From assembly GCA_021397835.1 (NCBI GenBank), contig JAJFZO010000229.1:6702501-6766500 (forward strand): 64,000 nucleotides of DNA, written 5' to 3'. Source of the DNA: Moringa oleifera (Eukaryota > Streptophyta > Magnoliopsida > Brassicales > Moringaceae). Under the pieces are notes generated by a model that was not told the origin of the DNA, did not search any database, and worked only from the letters and a program-made list of their open reading frames with translations. Below, one piece after another: positions 1-12,664 of this stretch (its first letter is position 1; each line of letters starts with the position of its first letter). The position numbers were made by a program, and so were the translations under genes.

Positions 1-3000
1 CAGCCTCGAGAAGGCACAAATTGGGCTGCTTACCCAGCGTGCGGCAGTGGTGGTGCGCCAGCCAGGCCACGGGCGCCAATTGTGAGCGAGCCCCCTCGTC
101 CCTGCTTGTCGACATATTGCTCAGTGAGCGAGCAAAGGGAGCTGCATCGTACGGACCCTGGGCAAAGGATGCATGCCTCAACGCCCCCAGCAGGCACGGC
201 ATGGGCTGCTTGCCCAGCGTGCGATAGCGGTGGGCACGCCAGCCAAGCCACGAGCACTCATCGCGGGCCAGCCCCCCTCGTCCCTGCCCTCGACTTACTT
301 CCCAGAGAGCGAGCCAGGGGAGCCATGTTGCACGGACCGTGGGCGTGAGAGGCATGCCTCGGCAGCACCCAACAGGCACGGCATGGGCTGCTTGCCCAGC
401 GTGCGACAGCGGTGGACCCTGGGAACGGGAGGCACTCATCGGTAGCCCTCAACAGGCACGACATGGGCCAAGTGCTCAGCGTGCGGTAGCGGTGGGCATG
501 CCAGCCTGGCCACAGGCGCTAATCCCTAGTCAGCCCCTTCATCCCAGACCCTAACATAGTGCAAAGCAAGCGAGCCAGGGGAGCTGCGTCGCACAGTCCC
601 TCGCCGTGGGAGGCACACCTTGGCACCCCCTCGCAGGTATGGCATGGGCCAAGTGCTCAGCGTGCGGCAAGGGTGGGCTCGCCAGCCAGGCCATTGGTGC
701 CCATCGTAAGCCAGCCCCGTCATCACTGTCCCTCGACGTAGTGCCCAGTAAGCGAGCCAGGGGAGCCGCGTTGCACGGTCCATGGGTATGGGAGGGATGC
801 CTCGAAAACCTCCAGCAGGGGCGACATGGGCCAAGTGCCCAGCGTGAGGTTGCAGTAGGGGCACCTAGCGCCCATCGCAAGCTAGCCCCGTCGTCCTCTC
901 CCTTCGACAAAGTACCCAGCAAGGGAGCCAGAGGAGCCACATCGCATGGACCCTGGGCACGGGAGACATGCCTTGTAGCCCCCAGCAGGCACGGCATGGG
1001 TTGCTTGCCCAGCGTGCGGCAATGTTGGGCATGCCAACCAAGCCATGGGCACCCATCGCGAGCCAGCCTCCTCGTCCCTGCCCCTCGACATGGTGCCCAG
1101 CGTCTAAGCCAGGGAAGCTTTCTTGCACGGACCATGGGCACGAGAGGCAGGCCTCGGCAGGCCCCAGTAGGCACAGCATGGGCTGCTTGCCCAGCATGCG
1201 GTAGTGGTGGGTGCGCCAGCTAGGCCACGGGCACCCATCGTGAGCTAGCCTCCTCATCCCTACCCCTCGACATGGTTCCCAGTGAACGAGCCAAGGGAGC
1301 CAGGTTGCACGGACCCTAGGCATGGGAGGCATGCTTCAGCAGCCACCAGCAGGCATGACATGGGCCATGTGACCAGCGTGCGACAGCGGGTGGCGCACTA
1401 GCTGGGCAAGTGGAGACCCACCCGAGCCAGCCCCTTCATCCCCGAAGATCAACATAGTGCCCAGTGAGCGAGCCAGGGGTGCCACGTTGCATGGACCTTG
1501 GGCACGGAAGGCATGCTCGGCTACCCCCAGCAGGCATGGCATGGCCCAGTAGTGCCCATTGCGAGCCAGCCACCTCGTCCCCGACCCTTGGCGCAGTGCG
1601 CAGTGAGTGAGCCAGGAGAGCCGGGTTGCACGAACGCTGGGCACGGGAGGCATGCCTTGGCAGGCCCCAGCAGGGATGGCATGGGCTGCTTGCCCAGCAT
1701 GAGGCTGCGGTGGGCACACCAGCCAGTCCACGGGCAGCCATCGCGAGCCAGCCCCTTGTCCCTGACCCTCGACATGGCACCCAGCGAGGGTCCTAGGGGA
1801 GCCGCGTCGCACGAACACTTGGCACAGAAGGCATGCCTCGGTAGCCCCCAGCAAGCACGGCATGGGCTTCTTGCCTAGTGTGCAGCAGCGAGTGAGCCAG
1901 GAGAGCCCTATCGCATGGGCCCTTGGCATTGGAGGCATGCCTCAACAGCCCCCAGCAGGCGCAGGTTGGTGTGCTTGCCCAGCGTGCAGCAGCGATGGGC
2001 GCGTCAGCCAGGCCAGTGACGCCTATCGCGAGCCAGCCCCCTCGTCCCTGGCCCCCATAACGGAGCCCAGCGAACAAGCCAGAAGAGCCCCGTTGCATGG
2101 ACCCTGGGAACCGCCCCCAGTAGGCACGACATGGGCTGCTTGCAAAGCGTGCGACAGCGGTGGGCGCGCCAGCCAGGCCACGGGTGCCTATGGCGAGCCA
2201 GCCCCATCGTCCCTGCCCCTCAACATGGTGCCCAGCTAGCGAGCCAAAGGAGCCGCGTTGCATGGACCTTGGGCACGGGAGGCATGCCTCGGCAGCCCCC
2301 AGCAAGCTTGGCATGGGATACTTGCCCAGTGTGCTGCAGCGGTGGGCGCGCTAGCCAAGCCACGGGTGCCCATCGAGAGCCAGCCCCCTCTTCCCTAACC
2401 AGCGAGCCAGGAGAGCCGCGTCGCACGGACCCTACGCACAAGAGGCATGCCTTGTCCAACCCCTTGCAAGCATGGCATGGGCTACTTACCTATCGTGAGG
2501 CAGCGGTCGATGCGCCAGTCAGGCCATGGGCGCCCATCGAGAGCCAACCCCCTTATCCCTGCCCCTCGACATGGTGCCCAGCGAGCAAACTAGGGGAGCA
2601 GCGTTGCATGAACCCTGGGCACAGCAAGCATTCCTCGGCACCACCCAATAGGCACGGCATGGGCCAAATGCCCAGCTTACAACAGCGGTGGCGCCCACAG
2701 CGAGCCAGCCCCCTCATCCCCGAACATCGACATAGTGCCCAGTGACAGAGCTAGGGGAGCCGCGTCGCGTGGATCCTGAGCATGTAAGGCATGCTTTGTA
2801 GGCCCCAGCAGGCGCGACTTGGCCTAGTAGCGCCCATAGTGAGCCAGCCCCCTCATCCCCGAAGATCGATATAGTGCCTAGTGAGCGAGCCAGGGGTGCC
2901 ACGTTGCATGGACCCTGGGCACGGAAGGCATGCTCAGCTGCCCCCAGCATGCATGGCATGGCTTAGTAGTGCCCATTGCGAGCCAGCAACCTCGTCCCCG

Positions 3001-6000
3001 ACCCTCGACGTAGAGCGCAGCGAGCGAGCCAAGGGAGCCGTGTCTCACAGACATTGTTCATAGGAGGCATGCCTCGGCATCCCTTAGCAGGGATGGCATG
3101 GGCTTCTTGCCCAGCGTGCGGCAGCGGTAGGCATGCCAGCCAGTCCACGGGCGCCCATAATGAGCCAGCCCCCTCGATATGGTGCCCAACGAGTGTCCTA
3201 GAGGACTCGCATCGCACGGACCCTGGGCGTGGGAGTCACCCATCTGTAACCCCCAGCAGGCACGGAATAGGCCAAGTGCTCAGCGTGCAGCAACGGTGGG
3301 CACGCCAGCTAGGCCACTGGCGCCCATCGTGAGCCAGCCACGTCATCCCTTCCCCTCGACGTGGTGCCCAGCAAGCGACCCAGAGGAGCTGCGTCACATG
3401 GACCCTGGGCCCGGAAGGCATGCCTCAGCAGCCACCAGTAGGCACAGCATGGGCTGCTTGCCCAGTGTGTCGCAGCAGTAGGCGCACCTGGCAGGCCACG
3501 GGCGCATATAGTGAGCCAGGCCCCCTCATCCCTGACACTCGACGTAGTTCCCAGCGAGTGAGCCGTCGGAGCCACACCGCATGGACCCTGGGTACGGGTG
3601 GCACGAGTCGGCCGCACCCAATAGGCACGGCATGGGGCAAGTGCCTAGTGTCAGCCTTGCCACTGGCGCCCATTGTGAGCCAGCCCTGTCATCCCTATCC
3701 CTCGACGTAATGCCCAGCAAGTGAGCCAGGGGAGCTGCGTCGCATGGCATGAAAGGCATGCGTCAGTAGCCCCTAGCGGGCACGACATGGGCTGCCTGCC
3801 CAGCATGCGACAACGGTTGGCGCGCCAGCCAGGCCACTTGCGCCCATCACCAGCTAGCCCTTGACAAAGTACCCCGCGAGCGAGCCAGGGAGCCATGTCG
3901 CACGAACCCTTGGCACGGCAGGCATGCCTCTGAAGCCCCCAGCTGGCACGGCATGGGCTGCTTGCCCAGCTTGCGATAGTGGTGGGTGTGACTGCGAGGC
4001 CACGGGCACCCATCGCGAGCCAGCCCCATCGTCCGTGCCCCTCGACATAGTGCCTAGCGAACGAGCCATGGGAGCCGTGTCGCATGGACCCTGGGCACGA
4101 GAAGCATGCCTTGGCAGCCCCAAGCTGGCACGGCATGGGCTGCTTGCCAAGGGTATGGCAACGGTGGGTGCGTCAGCCAGGCCATGGGCACCTATCATAA
4201 GCCAGCCCCTCAACATTGTGCCCTGCGAGCGAGCCAAGGAAGCCGCATTGCATGGACCCTAGACATGGGAGGCATGCCTTGGCAGCCCCCAGCAGGCACG
4301 GCATGGGCTGCTTGCTTGGCTTGCAGCAGCGGTGGGAGTGCCAGCCATACCACGGGCACTTGTCCCAAGCCAGCCCCTTGACATAGTGCCCAGCGAGCAA
4401 GCTAGGGGATCCGCGTCGCACAGACCTTGGGAACGGGAGGCACGCCTTGGGAGCCCCAAGCAGGCACGACATGGGCTGGTTGCCTAGTGCGCGGCAGTGG
4501 TGGGCACGCCAACCAGGCCATGGGCACCTATCGCGAGCCAGCCCCCTAGCCCCTATTCCTCGACATAGTGCCCTGCGAGCGAGCCAGGGTAGCCACGTCG
4601 CAAGGACCTTGGCCATGTGAGGCACGCCCCTGCAGCCCTCAGTAGGCACGGCATGGGCTACTTGCCCAGCGCATCATAGCGATGGGCGTGCCAGCCAGGC
4701 CACGGGTGCCTATAAAGAGCCAGCCTTTTGATATAGTGCCCTGTGAGCGAGCCCGGGCAGCCGCATCCCACAGACCTTAGGCATGGGTGCCACGCCTCTG
4801 CAGCCCCCAGCAAGCACAGCATGGGCTACTTGCCCAGCGTGTGGCAGCGATGGGCGTGCCAGCCAGGCCATGGGCGCCCATCAAGAGCGAGCCTTTTGAC
4901 ATAGTGCCCTGTGAGCGAGCCAGGGCAGTCGCGTCGCACAGACCTTGGGCACGGGCGCCACGCCTTCATAGCCCCCAGCAGGCACGGCATGGGCTACTTG
5001 CCCAGCATGTGGCTACGATGGCTATGCCAACCAGGCCACAGGTGCCCATCAAGAGCTAGCCCTTTGACATAGTGCCGTGCGAGCGAGCCAGGGCAGCTGT
5101 GTCGCACGGACCCTAGGTATGGGTACCATGCCTCCGCAGCCCCCATTAGGCACGGCATGGGCTGCTTGCCCAGTTTGTGGCAGTGGTGGGCGCGCTAGCC
5201 AGGCCAAGGGGACCCATCGCAAGCTAGCCCACTCATCCCTACCCCTAGACGTAATGCCGACTGAGAGTACACGGGAGCCGCGTTACAAAGATGATGGGCA
5301 TCGAATGCACGCCTAGACTGCCCCTAGCAAGTACGGCATGGGCTACTTGCCTAGTGTGCCGGGGCAGTGGGCGCGCCAGCCAGGCCACGAGCACCCATCA
5401 CGAGCCAGCCCCTCGACATAGTGCCCAACGAGCAAGCCAGGGGAATCACGTCACACCGACCCTGGGCACGAAAGGCACACCTCGGTAGCCCCCAGTAGGC
5501 ACGGTATGGGCTGCTTGCCTAGCGTGCGGTAGCGGTATGCGCGCTAGCAAGGCCACGGACGCCCATTGTGAGCCAGCCCCCACGTCCCTAGCCCTCGACA
5601 TAGTGCCCAGCTAGTGAGCCAGGGGAGTTGTATCGCACGGACCTTGGGCAAGGGATTCATGCTTCGTTAGCCTCCAGCAGGCATGGCATCGGCTGCTTGC
5701 CCATCGTATGGCAGCGGTAGGCGCGGCAGCTAGGCCACGGGCGCCCACCGCATGCTCGCCCCTCAACATAGTGCTCAGCGAGCGAGCTAGGGTTGCCACA
5801 TTGCACGGACCCGGGGCATGGGAGGCATGCCTCAGTAGCCCCCAGCAGGCTCGGCATGGGCTAGTCGCCCAGCGTGCGGCAGCGGTCGACGCGCTAGCCA
5901 TGCCACGGGCGCCCATCGCGAGTCAACGCATCATCCCTATCCCTTGACGTAGTGCCCAGCGAGCGAGCCAAAGAAGCAGCGTCGCACGGACCCTAAGCAC

Positions 6001-6150
6001 AGGAGACCTACCTCGGCAGCCCTCAGCAAGCACGGCATAAGTTGTTTGTCCAGCGTGCGACAGCGGTGGGCGCGCCAACCAGCCTAGGGGCGCCCATCGC
6101 AAGCCATCCCCTTCGTCTCTGCCCTTCAACTTACTACCTAGCATCTGAGC
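1..6150 (+). repeat. IGS subrepeat array A1 (~180-bp units, about 34 copies)
   Basis: A GC-rich motif recurs every 165-182 bp (for example near 168, 350, 963, 1141 and 1327): a GCATGCCTCGGCAGCC core, then a block ending CTTGCCCAGCGTGCGG, a CGCCAGCCAGGCCACGGG block, a CCCTCGACATAGTG block and a GAGCCAGGGGAGCC block. Two variants alternate in patches: one reads GGGCTGCTTGCCC, the other GGGCCAAGTGCCC (465, 646 and 830 in a row), which suggests local homogenisation. Some units lack about 15 bp before the CTCGACAT block. Its place upstream of an ETS and 18S identifies it as intergenic-spacer subrepeats. Open frames up to about 210 codons occur on both strands because the repeat has few stops; I regard them as non-coding. 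Confidence 0.9.
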
Positions 6151-6450
6151 CAGTAGTGCCATAGCAGTGGCCAGTAGGCACAGCACCAGCCTTGCCAGGG
6201 GCACCCACTCGAGCCAGCCGCAAGCATGCTGTGAGGCTCGACACATGCTGTAGAATATTCATTAAAAAAATTTAGTGCTCAGAAAATTTTGAAAATTTTT
6301 TTGGTGGTAGATATGATTATTCTCCATTTATATAGAAAATTTCAGCTCAAAATTCCAAGTAAATAATTTTTTAGACCCATTATGACGGCTCAGATATGTT
6401 GATGTTTCCTCCTGCTGGGAGTGAAATTTCATTTAAGACTCTTTAGGGGG
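6151..6450 (+). other. IGS domain C, internally deleted, with AT-rich island
   Basis: The last subrepeat grades into a spacer block seen in every IGS of the window. This copy lacks about 340 bp present in the others: it jumps at 6248-6251 from the GCTCGACACATGCTG segment straight to TAGAA and the AT-rich island. Both parental sequences carry CTGT at the joint, so a microhomology deletion is likely. The AT-rich island (6251-6440) is the only low-GC stretch of this spacer. Confidence 0.75.
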
Positions 6451-6590
6451 GAGGTGGTCACCTAGCTTGCTGGGTGCCAATGGGCCATGCGTTCTCCCCC
6501 CTGCCCATCCCACATGGTCAAGCGCTGGGCTTGGGGAACCCAACGCGCATGGCATGGGCAGGGCCAATGGAGCAGGGAAAATGTGGAAAA
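6451..6590 (+). repeat. IGS domain D (GC-rich block), short copy
   Basis: A conserved spacer block starting GGGGGGAGGTGGTCACC. It recurs at 15081, 22531, 37657, 45031 and 63479. This copy ends early, after the CATGGCATGGGCAGGGC stretch, and lacks the roughly 100 bp that follow in the other copies. No function is recognised. Confidence 0.7.
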
Positions 6591-6895
6591 CGAAATCCAC
6601 TAAATTGTGGGCAATGAAATGAGAAAAATGGTGGGATAATGAGCTGGGATGTGGCTAGACAAGCTCGACAGTATGGGTGGCGAAGCTAACGATGATGCAT
6701 GCTACGCGAGTGCCAAATCGTTGGGGGGGAATTTTAAGCATGTGGAGTGCTTCGTTGCAGGATCCCGATGCTTAGGCTTGCCTAGGTGAACTCATTGCGC
6801 AACGCGATCGACGATACGATTATCGACCGTTAGCATCGAACGAGCCACAGGGCCAGCCTGGGCACGACATGACACCCCTGCTACCAAGGCCTCAT
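6591..6895 (+). repeat. IGS domain B repeat, single copy
   Basis: One copy of a ~320-bp unit that lies directly upstream of every ETS: an A-rich start, GATAATGAGCTGGGATG, a GCTAACGATGATGCATGC block, and an end at CCAAGGCCTCATTGAT. Other IGSs carry 1 to 4 copies. The position just before the ETS and the variable copy number resemble spacer-promoter or enhancer repeats of plant rDNA, but I do not see the usual plant Pol I start motif (TATATAAGGGG type), so a promoter role is only inferred. Confidence 0.7.
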
Positions 6896-7513
6896 TGATT
6901 ATCCCTTGTCATCGAAGAATTGTCCCTCGCTATCAAAACAATTTCGCGCTTAGCGGCTTGGATGCGGAGGCACTGGACGACTTGCATGATTGATGGGCCT
7001 TTCACTCATCAGCTTGCAACTCGTTTGGTGCTGTTGCTGCCCATTTGTACGTGCAGCGTATGAGTGGTGATCTAGTCATGCACATTGGCAAGCTTCATGC
7101 TCCCGCATTGAACTGTTGGCTAGCATGTCACTTCAAGCTCGACCCAGAGCCATATGTTGGCTTTTCATGGGTGACATTGGGACCCTGTGTCGCATGCCTT
7201 CACAAACGGAATTCGATGATTCGAGTCAGCTATTTTTGCACCATATCCCTTGTGGACATGGGTGGAAATCTCAGCCGGGCCTTGTGCTCCAAGGGTGGCT
7301 TGCTTCGGCATGTGACGGCTTTGGCAACGGTCGCTCGACGGTTCCCTCAGGTGCGAAAAGTGTTACGGCTAGAGTGGCCTCGGCCTTTGCCTATCCAAGC
7401 GAAAGCATTTGTCGCATATCCCATCGATTTTGAACGACAACCGCGATAGCTTTGGTCTCAGGGAGCCTTGCGGCATGCTTTGGTCCTAGTTGGCGCGACG
7501 TCTCGAAGGATGC
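6896..7513 (+). other. 5' external transcribed spacer, unit 1
   Basis: About 618 bp lie between the last B repeat and the 18S start. The sequence is colinear with 23088-23708 and 39184-39802, the other two full ETS copies here. It ends in TCTCGAAGGATGC just before the 18S start. The exact transcription start is not determined, so the 5' limit is only where the B repeat stops. Confidence 0.8.
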
Positions 7514-8423
7514 TATCTGGTTGATCCTTCCAGTAGTCATATGCTTGTCTTAAAGATTAAGCCTTGCATGTGTAAGTATGAACTAATTCAGACTGTGAAA
7601 CTGCGAATGGCTCATTAAATCAGTTATAGTTTATTTGATGGTACCTATTACTCAGATAACGGTAGTAATTCTAGAGCTAATACGTGCAACGAACTCCGAC
7701 TTCTGGAAGGGGTCCATTTATTAGATAAAAGGTCGACGTGGGCTTTGCCCATTGCTTTTATGATTCATGATAACTCGACGGATCGCAAGGCCATCGTGCC
7801 AGCAACGCATCATTCAAATTTCTGCCCTATCAACTTTCGATGGTGGGATAGTTGCTTGCTATGGTGGTGACGGGTGATGGAGAATTAGGGTTTGATTTTG
7901 AAAAGGGAGCTTGAGAAACGGCTACCACATCTAAGGAAGGCAACAGGTGCGTAAATTACCAAATCCTGACACGGGGAAGTAGTGATAATAAATAACAATA
8001 TCGGGATCTTTGAGTCTGGTAATTGAAATGATTACGATCTAAATCCCTTAACGAGGATTAGTAGCCACGATAATTCCAGCTCTAATAGCGTATATTTAAG
8101 TTGTTGCAATTAAAAAGCTCGTAGTTGGACCTTAGGATGGGTCGGCTAGTCCGCCTATAGTGTGCATCGGTTGGCTCATCCCTACTAACGATGATGCATT
8201 CCTAGCCTTAATTAGCCGGGTTGTGCCTTCAACGTTGTTACTTTGAAGAAATTAGAGTGCTCAAAGCAAGCCCGCGCTATGAATACATTAGCATGGGATA
8301 ACATTATAGGATTTCAATCCTATTTTGTTGGCCTTTGGGATCGGAGTGATGATTAATAGGGACAATTGCGAAAGTATTTGCCAAGGATATTTTTATTAAT
8401 CAAGAATGGAAGTTAGGGGCTTA

Positions 8424-8457
<34 letters not shown>

Positions 8458-8657
8458 CATGATGCCGACCAGGGATCAGCGGATGTTGCTTTTAGGACTC
8501 CGCTGGCACCTTATAAGAAATCAAAGTCTTTAGATTTCGAGGGGAGTATAGTCGCAAGGCTAAAACTTAAAGGAATTAATGGAAGGGCACCACCAGGAGT
8601 GGAGCCTGGGGCTTAATTTGACTCAACACAAGGAAACTTACCAGGTCCAGACATAGA

Positions 8658-8698
<41 letters not shown>

Positions 8699-9006
8699 GG
8701 TGGTGCATGGCCATTCTTAGTTGATAGAGTGATTTGTATGATTAATTCCTTTAATGAACGAGACCTCAGCCTGCTAACTAGCTACATGGAGGTGACCTTC
8801 CACGACCAGCTTCTTAGAGGGACTATGGCTGCTTAGGCCAGGGAAGTTTGAGGCAATAACAGGTCTGTGATGCCCTTAGATGTTCTGGGCCACACTTGCG
8901 CTACACTTATGTATTCAACGAGTTTACAGCCTTGGCTGACAAGCCCAAGTAATCCTTGAAATTTCATCGTGATGGGGATAGATCAATGCAATTGTTGGTC
9001 TTCAAT

Positions 9007-9041
<35 letters not shown>

Positions 9042-9153
9042 ATTGACTATGTCCCTGCCCTTTGTACACACCTCCTGTCGCTCCTATCGGTTGAATGGTC
9101 TGGTGAAGTGTTCAGATCATGATGACATGGGCAGTTCACTGCTCGTGACGTCC

Positions 9154-9208
<55 letters not shown>

Positions 9209-9237
9209 TCATATGTGAACCTGTGGAAGGATCATTG
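7514..9237 (+). rRNA. 18S rRNA, near full-length but defective (unit 1)
   Basis: The start matches the plant 18S 5' end (TATCTGGTTGATCC for TACCTGGTTGATCC) and the end is GGAAGGATCATTG. The length is 1724 bp against about 1808 bp. Two deletions explain most of the shortfall. About 25 bp are gone near 8057, removing the GTGCCAGCA part of the 530 loop. About 61 bp are gone near 8364, with ACA at the joint. Many C-to-T and G-to-A changes are spread along it. The gypsy target site is empty here (CTTGC at 7855-7859, for CCTAC), so this unit was never hit or comes from an uninterrupted lineage. Loss of the 530 loop makes a working small-subunit RNA very unlikely; it is best read as a pseudogene. 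Confidence 0.93.
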
Positions 9238-9485
9238 TCGAAAACTCACTCAGTGAAATGACTTGCAAACATGTTATAAACACACCAGCGGGGCAAAGGA
9301 CTCTCGAGCCCCTCATCCCGCCTTGCGCGACAAGGGTACGCGGGCTCTCACCCAAGCCCCTCATCGCGCATAACAACAAAACCCACAGCGTGGGATATGC
9401 CGAAGAACTCGAATGAAAATGCATGCCCTAGTCGCCCCGATCTCGTTGTGCGACTGACGGTCGTGTCGTCCATAGACGATGTCTA
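9238..9485 (+). other. ITS1, unit 1
   Basis: A 248-bp spacer between the 18S end and the 5.8S start. The conserved angiosperm ITS1 core is still recognisable near 9388-9408 but mutated (ATGCCGAAGAACT for GCGCCAAGGAACT). Confidence 0.85.
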
Positions 9486-9649
9486 AAATGACTCTCGACA
9501 ATGGATATCTCGACTTTCGCATCAATGAAGAACATAACTAAATGTGATACTTGGTGTGAATTGCAGAACCCCATGAACCATCAAGTCTTTGAGCGCAAGT
9601 TACGCTCGAAGCCATCAGGCCGAGGGCACATCTGCTTGGGTGTCAAGCA
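9486..9649 (+). rRNA. 5.8S rRNA, mutated (unit 1)
   Basis: It is colinear with plant 5.8S from AAATGACTCTCG to GGGTGTCA. The plant hallmark GCGAAATGCGATACT is changed to ACTAAATGTGATACT, and GAATCCCGTGAACCATCGAG to GAACCCCATGAACCATCAAG. The changes are almost all transitions. It lies between ITS1 and ITS2 as expected. Confidence 0.9.
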
Positions 9650-9866
9650 TTGTCACCCCCGACCACCCTACATCCTTTCCAGGAGGGGGAGACCATCATA
9701 GGGGAGGATGTTGGTCTCTTGTGCGCCTTCGACTTACGGTTGGCCTAAAAAAGAGCCTCAAGCGATGCTGCATCACGGCTTAGCGGTGGTATAAAAAGCC
9801 TCGTGCTCCCTTGTGCATGCATCACTCGCTCGCAGCTCACGGACTTAACGATCGATCAATCCAGAT
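9650..9866 (+). other. ITS2, unit 1
   Basis: A 217-bp spacer with the conserved GGTTGGCCTAAAA element at 9731-9750, ending before the 26S start. Confidence 0.85.
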
Positions 9867-11948
9867 GCGACCCTAGGTCAAGCGAGACCAACCACTGAGT
9901 TTAAGCATATCAATCAGTGGAGGAAAAGAAACTAAGAAGGATTCCCCTAGTAACGGCGAACGAACCGGGAAAAGCCCAACTTGAAAATTGTGCACCCTCG
10001 ACGCCCAAATTATAGTATGGAGAAGCATCCTCAACAACAGATCAGGGCCCAAGTCCCCTAGAAAGGGGCGCCGGAGAGGGTGAGAGCCCCGTCTCGCTCA
10101 AACCCTGTCGTACAATGAGGTGCTGTCGATGAGTCGGGTTGTTTGGGAATGTAGCCCTAATAGGGTGATAAATTCCATCCAAGCCTAAATATGGGCGAGA
10201 GACTGATAGCGAACAAGTACCATGAGGGAAAGATGACAAGGACTTCGAAAAAAGGTCAAAGAGTGCTTGAAATTTTCGAGAGGGAAGCGAATGGGGGCCG
10301 ATGATGCACCTCGATCGGATGTGGAACGACCACGAGCTGGTCCTCTGATCTACTTAGGGTACAGACCAATGCGGATCACGATGGCTGCCCAAGCTCGAGC
10401 CTTTGATACGCTAGCAGAGACGTCGTTGTCGAGATCGTGGCTAGCAACCTGCTCTCGGTGTCGGCCAGCGAGCTCCCCATTCGACCCATCTTGAAACACG
10501 GACCAAGGAGTGTGACATGCATGTAAGTCAACAAGCGAGTAAACCTGTAAGGCACAAGAAAGCTGATTGGCGGGATCCCCCGTAAGGCACAAGTAAACAC
10601 CTGTGGACCAACCTCGATCTTTTGAGAAGGGTTTGAATGCGAGCATGCCTGTCGGGACCTGAAAAATGGTGAACTATGCCTGAACGGGGCGAAGCCAGAG
10701 GAAACACTGGTGGAGGCCCGTAGTGATACTAACGTGCAAATTGTTCGTCTGACTTAGGTATATGGGCGAAAAACTAATCAAATCATCTAGTAACTGGTTC
10801 CCTCCGAAGTTTCCCTCAAGATAGCTAGAGCTTAAATGCGAGTTCTATTAGGTAAAACCAATCATTAGAGGCATTGGAAGCACAATGCCATCGACTTATT
10901 CTCAAACATTAAATAGGTAGTAAGGGGCAGCTGCTTCGTTGAGCTGTCCCACAGAATTGAAAGCTCTAAGTTAGCCATTTTTGGTAAGTAAAACTGGCAA
11001 TACGAGATGAATGAAGGTCGAGTTATGATGCCAAACTGGGCGCTAACCTAGAACCCACAAAGGGTGTTGGTCGATTAAGACAGTAGGACAGTGGTCATGA
11101 AAGTCGAAATCCGCTATGAAGTGTGCAACAACTCACTCACCGAATCAACTAGCCTAAAAAATGGATGGTGCTGAAGTGCGGGACCTATACTTGGCCACTT
11201 GGGCAAGGGCCAAGCCCCAATGAGTAGGAGGGTATAGTGGTCACCGTAAAACCTAGGGCGCGAGCTTGGGTGGAGCGGCCATCGGTGCAAATGTTGTTGG
11301 TAGTAACAAATATTCAAAAGAGAACTTTAAAGGCTGAGGAGGGGAAAGGTTCAATGTGAACGACACTTGCACATGGGTTAGTCGATCCTAAGAGACGGGG
11401 GAAGCCCGTCGAATAGCGCCTTGAAAGGGGATCCAGTTAAAATTTTAAAACCTGAACGTGGTGGCTGATGGTAATGTTAGGGAGTCCAGAGACATTGGTA
11501 GGGGCCTCGAAAAGAGTTATCTTTTCTGTTTAATCGCCTCCCACCCTGGAAATGGCTCAGCCGAAGGTAGGGTTCAGCGGTTGGAAGAGCACCGCATGTT
11601 CGGTCGTACTCATAACCGCATCAGGTCTCCAAGGTGAATAGCCTCTGGTCGATGGAACAATAGGCAAGGGAAGTCAAAAAAATGAATCCTTAACCTCAAG
11701 AAAAGGATTGGCTCTAAGGGCTGGGCACGGGAGTCCTAGTCCCAAATCTATTGACTATCAATGGACTGCTCAAGCTGCTCTCGCGACGAGAGCGGGTCGC
11801 TGCATGCTGGCCAGGGGACGGACTGGGAACGATTCCTTTGGGGGCCTTCCCCGGGTGTCAAACAACCAACTCAAAATTGGTATGAACAAGGGGAATCCGA
11901 CTGTTTAATTAAAACAAAGCATTGTGATGGTCCCTGTGGATGCTCACG

Positions 11949-11982
<34 letters not shown>

Positions 11983-12005
11983 AGTGAAGAAATTCAACCA
12001 AGCGT

Positions 12006-12041
<36 letters not shown>

Positions 12042-12627
12042 CAGCCAAATGCCTCATCATCTAATTAGTGACATGCATGAATGGAATAACGAGATTCCCA
12101 CTGTCCCTGTCTGCTATCCAGTGAAACCATAGCCAAGGGAATGGGCTTCGCAGAATTAGCGAGGAAAGAAGACCTTGTTGGGCTTGACTCTAGTCCAACT
12201 TTGGGAAATGACTTGAGAGGTGTAGGATAAGTGGGAACCGAAAACAGCAAAAGTGAAATACCACTACTTTTAACGTTATTTCACTTATTTCGTGAATTGT
12301 AGGTGGGGTATCGCCCCTCTTTTTGGATCCAAGGTCAGCTTCGACCGCCCAATCCGAGCAAAAGACATTGTCAGGTGGGGTGTGTGGCTGGGGCGGCACA
12401 TCTATTAAAAGATAACACAGGTGTCCTAAGATAAGCTCAACGAGAACAGAAATTTCGCGTGGAATAAAAATGTAAAAGCTCGTTTGATTCTGATTTCTAG
12501 TACAAATACAAATCGTGAAAGCATGGCCTATCGATCCTTTAGACCTTCGAAATTTGAAGCTAGAGGTGTCAAAAGAGTTACCACAAGGATAACTGGCTTA
12601 TGGCAGCCAAGTAATCATAGCGATGTT

Positions 12628-12664
<37 letters not shown>

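Noticed and set aside
1..6150. CRISPR-like regular repeats
   Set aside because: The whole 180-bp unit is repeated without unique spacers, in a plant rDNA spacer.
6591..6895. Pol I promoter in domain B
   Set aside because: The plant start motif (TATATAAGGGG type) is not visible; only the position supports it, so no promoter was annotated.
7045..7449. 134-codon frame in the ETS as a protein gene
   Set aside because: It lies wholly in the transcribed spacer, is broken in the other ETS copies and has no known domain.
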